This document shows positions 62,553 through 64,000 of a stretch of DNA of 64,000 nucleotides, in pieces; position 1 is the first letter of the stretch, and every line of letters begins with the position of its first letter. Source of the DNA: Saccharomonospora piscinae. GTDB taxonomy: Bacteria > Actinomycetota > Actinomycetes > Mycobacteriales > Pseudonocardiaceae. The notes under the pieces were generated by a model. That model had not been told where the DNA came from. It searched no databases and saw only the letters and a program-made list of their open reading frames with translations. The translations under genes were made by a program, and so were the position numbers. Location of the stretch: NCBI RefSeq assembly GCF_005862235.1, contig NZ_VCEK01000001.1, positions 124,001 through 188,000 on the forward strand, in the 5' to 3' direction.

Positions 62553-63587
62553 ATGACGCTGGTGCTCGTGGATGAAGGCGTCGACGCAGCGGCCGACGCC
62601 GAGGCCACGGTCGCCGTCGCGCACACGCTGGGCGGCCCGGTGGAGGCGGTGACGGCGGGTGCGGCCGGCGAGTCCGGACTCAGCGACACGCTGGCCACGC
62701 TGGCCGCGACGGGCGTGGCCCGGCTGCACCGGCTGTCGTGGCCGGGCGCGGCCGAGGCCACGCCGCAGGCACGCGGCGCCGCGCTCGCCCGGTGGCTGAC
62801 CACCGAACGGCCCTCCGCCGTGCTCGCGCCGGCCGAGGGCCGGGCCGCCGAGGTGCTCGCCCACGCCGCGGCGCGGGCCCGGCTGCCCCTGGCCGCGCAG
62901 TGCGTGACGGTCGATGCCGCCGTGGATGGCGAGTGGACGGTGACGAGGGAACGCGCGGGCGGGGTGCTGCTGGAGGACGCGCGGCTGACCGCGCCCGTCG
63001 CCCTGGTCACGGTGAGCAGGGCCGCGCAGGCGCCCGCGCCCGCCGCGGTGGACCGGTGCGAGGTGGTGGAGCACGTGGTGGAGCCGGACCCGGTCGCCGC
63101 GCGGGCCCGCGTGGTGGGGCGCACGGCGGCGGCGGGCGGTGTCACGCTGGCCACCGCGCCCGTGGTCGTCTCGGGTGGCCGGGGCGTGGGCGGCCCGGAG
63201 GGCTATGGCGTGCTGGAGGAGCTGGCCGGGCTGCTCGGGGGAGCGGTCGGCTGCTCGCGGGTGGCGACCAACAACGGCTGGCGCCCGCACTCCGACCAGG
63301 TGGGGCTCACCGGCACGCGGATCGCGCCGGAGTTGTACGTGGCATGCGGCATCAGCGGGGCGACGCAGCATTGGGTGGGCTGCATGGATTCGCGGGTCAT
63401 CCTGGCGATCAACACCGACGCCGAGGCGCCGATGGTCGCCAGGGCGACCTATGCGGTGCTCGGCGACGTGCACGAGGTGCTGCCCGCCGTGGTCGAGGAG
63501 ATTCGGCGTCGCCGGGAGGCGCGGGTGCCGGGGCAGGATCGCGCGGAGGCCGGCGTGGAGCTGCGGTCCGGCACTCGCGTGCCGTGA
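62553..63587 (+). CDS. etfA: Electron transfer flavoprotein, alpha subunit
   Basis: 344 residues, 3 bp after etfB. The N-terminal half is weakly conserved. The C-terminal FAD domain is standard: VVVSGGRGVGGPEGYGVLEE, GCSRVATNNGW, DQVGLTGTRIAPELYVACGI, SGATQHWVGCMDSRVILAIN and DAEAPMVARATYAVLGDV. Completes the ETF heterodimer. Last gene of the C1 operon. Confidence 0.95.
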   Translation: MTLVLVDEGVDAAADAEATVAVAHTLGGPVEAVTAGAAGESGLSDTLATLAATGVARLHRLSWPGAAEATPQARGAALARWLTTERPSAVLAPAEGRAAEVLAHAAARARLPLAAQCVTVDAAVDGEWTVTRERAGGVLLEDARLTAPVALVTVSRAAQAPAPAAVDRCEVVEHVVEPDPVAARARVVGRTAAAGGVTLATAPVVVSGGRGVGGPEGYGVLEELAGLLGGAVGCSRVATNNGWRPHSDQVGLTGTRIAPELYVACGISGATQHWVGCMDSRVILAINTDAEAPMVARATYAVLGDVHEVLPAVVEEIRRRREARVPGQDRAEAGVELRSGTRVP

Positions 63588-63617
63588 CGGGCGTATAACG
63601 ACCTATACCCCGGGGCT

Positions 63618-63687
63618 TGCGGGCTACGGGAACTGCGGACACGGCTACGCAACCTGCGGACACGGCTACCCAGGCTGCGGACACGGC
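63618..63687. repeat. Intergenic 21-bp-period repeat element R5 (one-sided)
   Basis: Forward units 63634-63648 and 63655-63669, partial 63676-63687, and at 63618-63627 a unit with 5 bp deleted (TGCGG-GCTAC). No reverse half is present. It follows the etfA stop by 30 bp, between two genes on the same strand. Confidence 0.9.
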
Positions 63688-63820
63688 GGGTCGGGCTGGA
63701 CAGGCGGGGGCGGTTCGCGATTTGGTTGCGATGCCTCACGCGGTGTGCGCCGCCGAAACCGGAGAGGGCACACTGTGGGGCGTAAGCTGAGATGATCATG
63801 GCAGAGGGAGCGTGTGTCGT

Positions 63821-64000
63821 ATGTCGGCAAGTAACGCCGACCGGCTCGCGGAGTCGGTGAACAAGGTGTCGGTCGGCAGGGTGTACGACTACCTGCTCGG
63901 TGGCGTCCACAACTACGCGGTGGACCAGACGTTCGCCGAGGAACAGCTGCGGGTGCTGCCCGACATCCGGGACTTCGCGCGCTCGAACCGCGCCTTCCTG
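63821..64000 (+). CDS. SAM-dependent methyltransferase (DUF574/Methyltransf_19 type), cut by window end
   Basis: The first 60 residues are visible: NKVSVGRVYDYLLGGVHNYA and LRVLPDIRDFARSNRAFL, the N-terminal signature of this actinobacterial methyltransferase group. GAGGGAG lies 10 nt before ATG 63821. An ATG at 63798 is in another frame. The rest lies outside. Confidence 0.85.
   Translation, partial: MSASNADRLAESVNKVSVGRVYDYLLGGVHNYAVDQTFAEEQLRVLPDIRDFARSNRAFL

Noticed and set aside
63595-63795. Heptapeptide-like protein coded by repeat R5 (CGHGY repeats)
   Set aside because: A 21-bp period keeps frames open and gives false 7-residue repeats on both strands. There is no start site, and the same happens at R1-R4.

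Overview
The window comes from a high-GC actinomycete, most likely of the Pseudonocardiales (Saccharomonospora/Amycolatopsis/Prauserella type). This is inferred from the base composition, the GTG/ATG starts with GGAGG-type ribosome sites, many ATGA/GTGA overlaps, a SARP regulator, a Spo0M-like protein, a second ClpP, an orthologue-like match to mycobacterial Hrp1 and a whiE-type spore-pigment locus. No rRNA, tRNA or CRISPR was recognised.

Layout. 1-6.2 kb: an M24 peptidase (cut by the window edge), Lrp and STAS regulators, an MFS exporter, a SigJ-like sigma factor, TerC and an Hrp1-type CBS protein with a candidate DosR box. 6.2-10.4 kb: two overlapping genes that look like decayed complex-I paralogues (NuoH-like and NuoB-like), a secreted hydrolase and a membrane protein. 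10.4-16.0 kb: an arsenic island (Acr3, ArsR, ArsC, two flavoprotein oxidoreductases and an MFS carrier). 16.1-22.9 kb: a large SARP regulator, ClpP, a membrane esterase and a two-component pair. 23.0-28.4 kb: an MHS transporter, an unusual MBL protein, an MhpA-like hydroxylase and a YeeE/YedE transporter. 28.5-35.5 kb is a decay zone: an intact spo0M, a broken HAD gene, a 5'-truncated polymorphic-toxin gene with its putative immunity gene, a dead 899-bp IS5-like element, and an idonate dehydrogenase gene with a nonsense codon and a frameshift. 35.5-42.2 kb: a C39 peptidase, HtpG, a CoA-transferase, MarR and TetR regulators and two gene remnants. 42.4-47.6 kb: a type II PKS locus in whiE ORFI-VII order. 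47.7-55.1 kb: an FMN reductase/TetR divergent pair, a GH84 glycosidase, RraA, an aldehyde dehydrogenase and a SpoIIE-type phosphatase. 55.3-63.6 kb: a tight six-gene operon (DmdA/GcvT-like methyltransferase, MetF, formate-THF ligase, dimethylglycine-dehydrogenase-like flavoprotein, ETF beta, ETF alpha) that reads as a THF-linked demethylation pathway. A methyltransferase gene runs off the right edge.

The two most notable observations are: (1) a family of five intergenic elements built from a 15-bp unit (TGCGGACACGGCTAC) repeated every 21 bp, usually as two opposed arrays around an 8-bp centre and mostly at convergent gene ends; and (2) the C1 operon, in which a DmdA-like protein and a DMGDH-like protein could remove successive methyl groups from one substrate.
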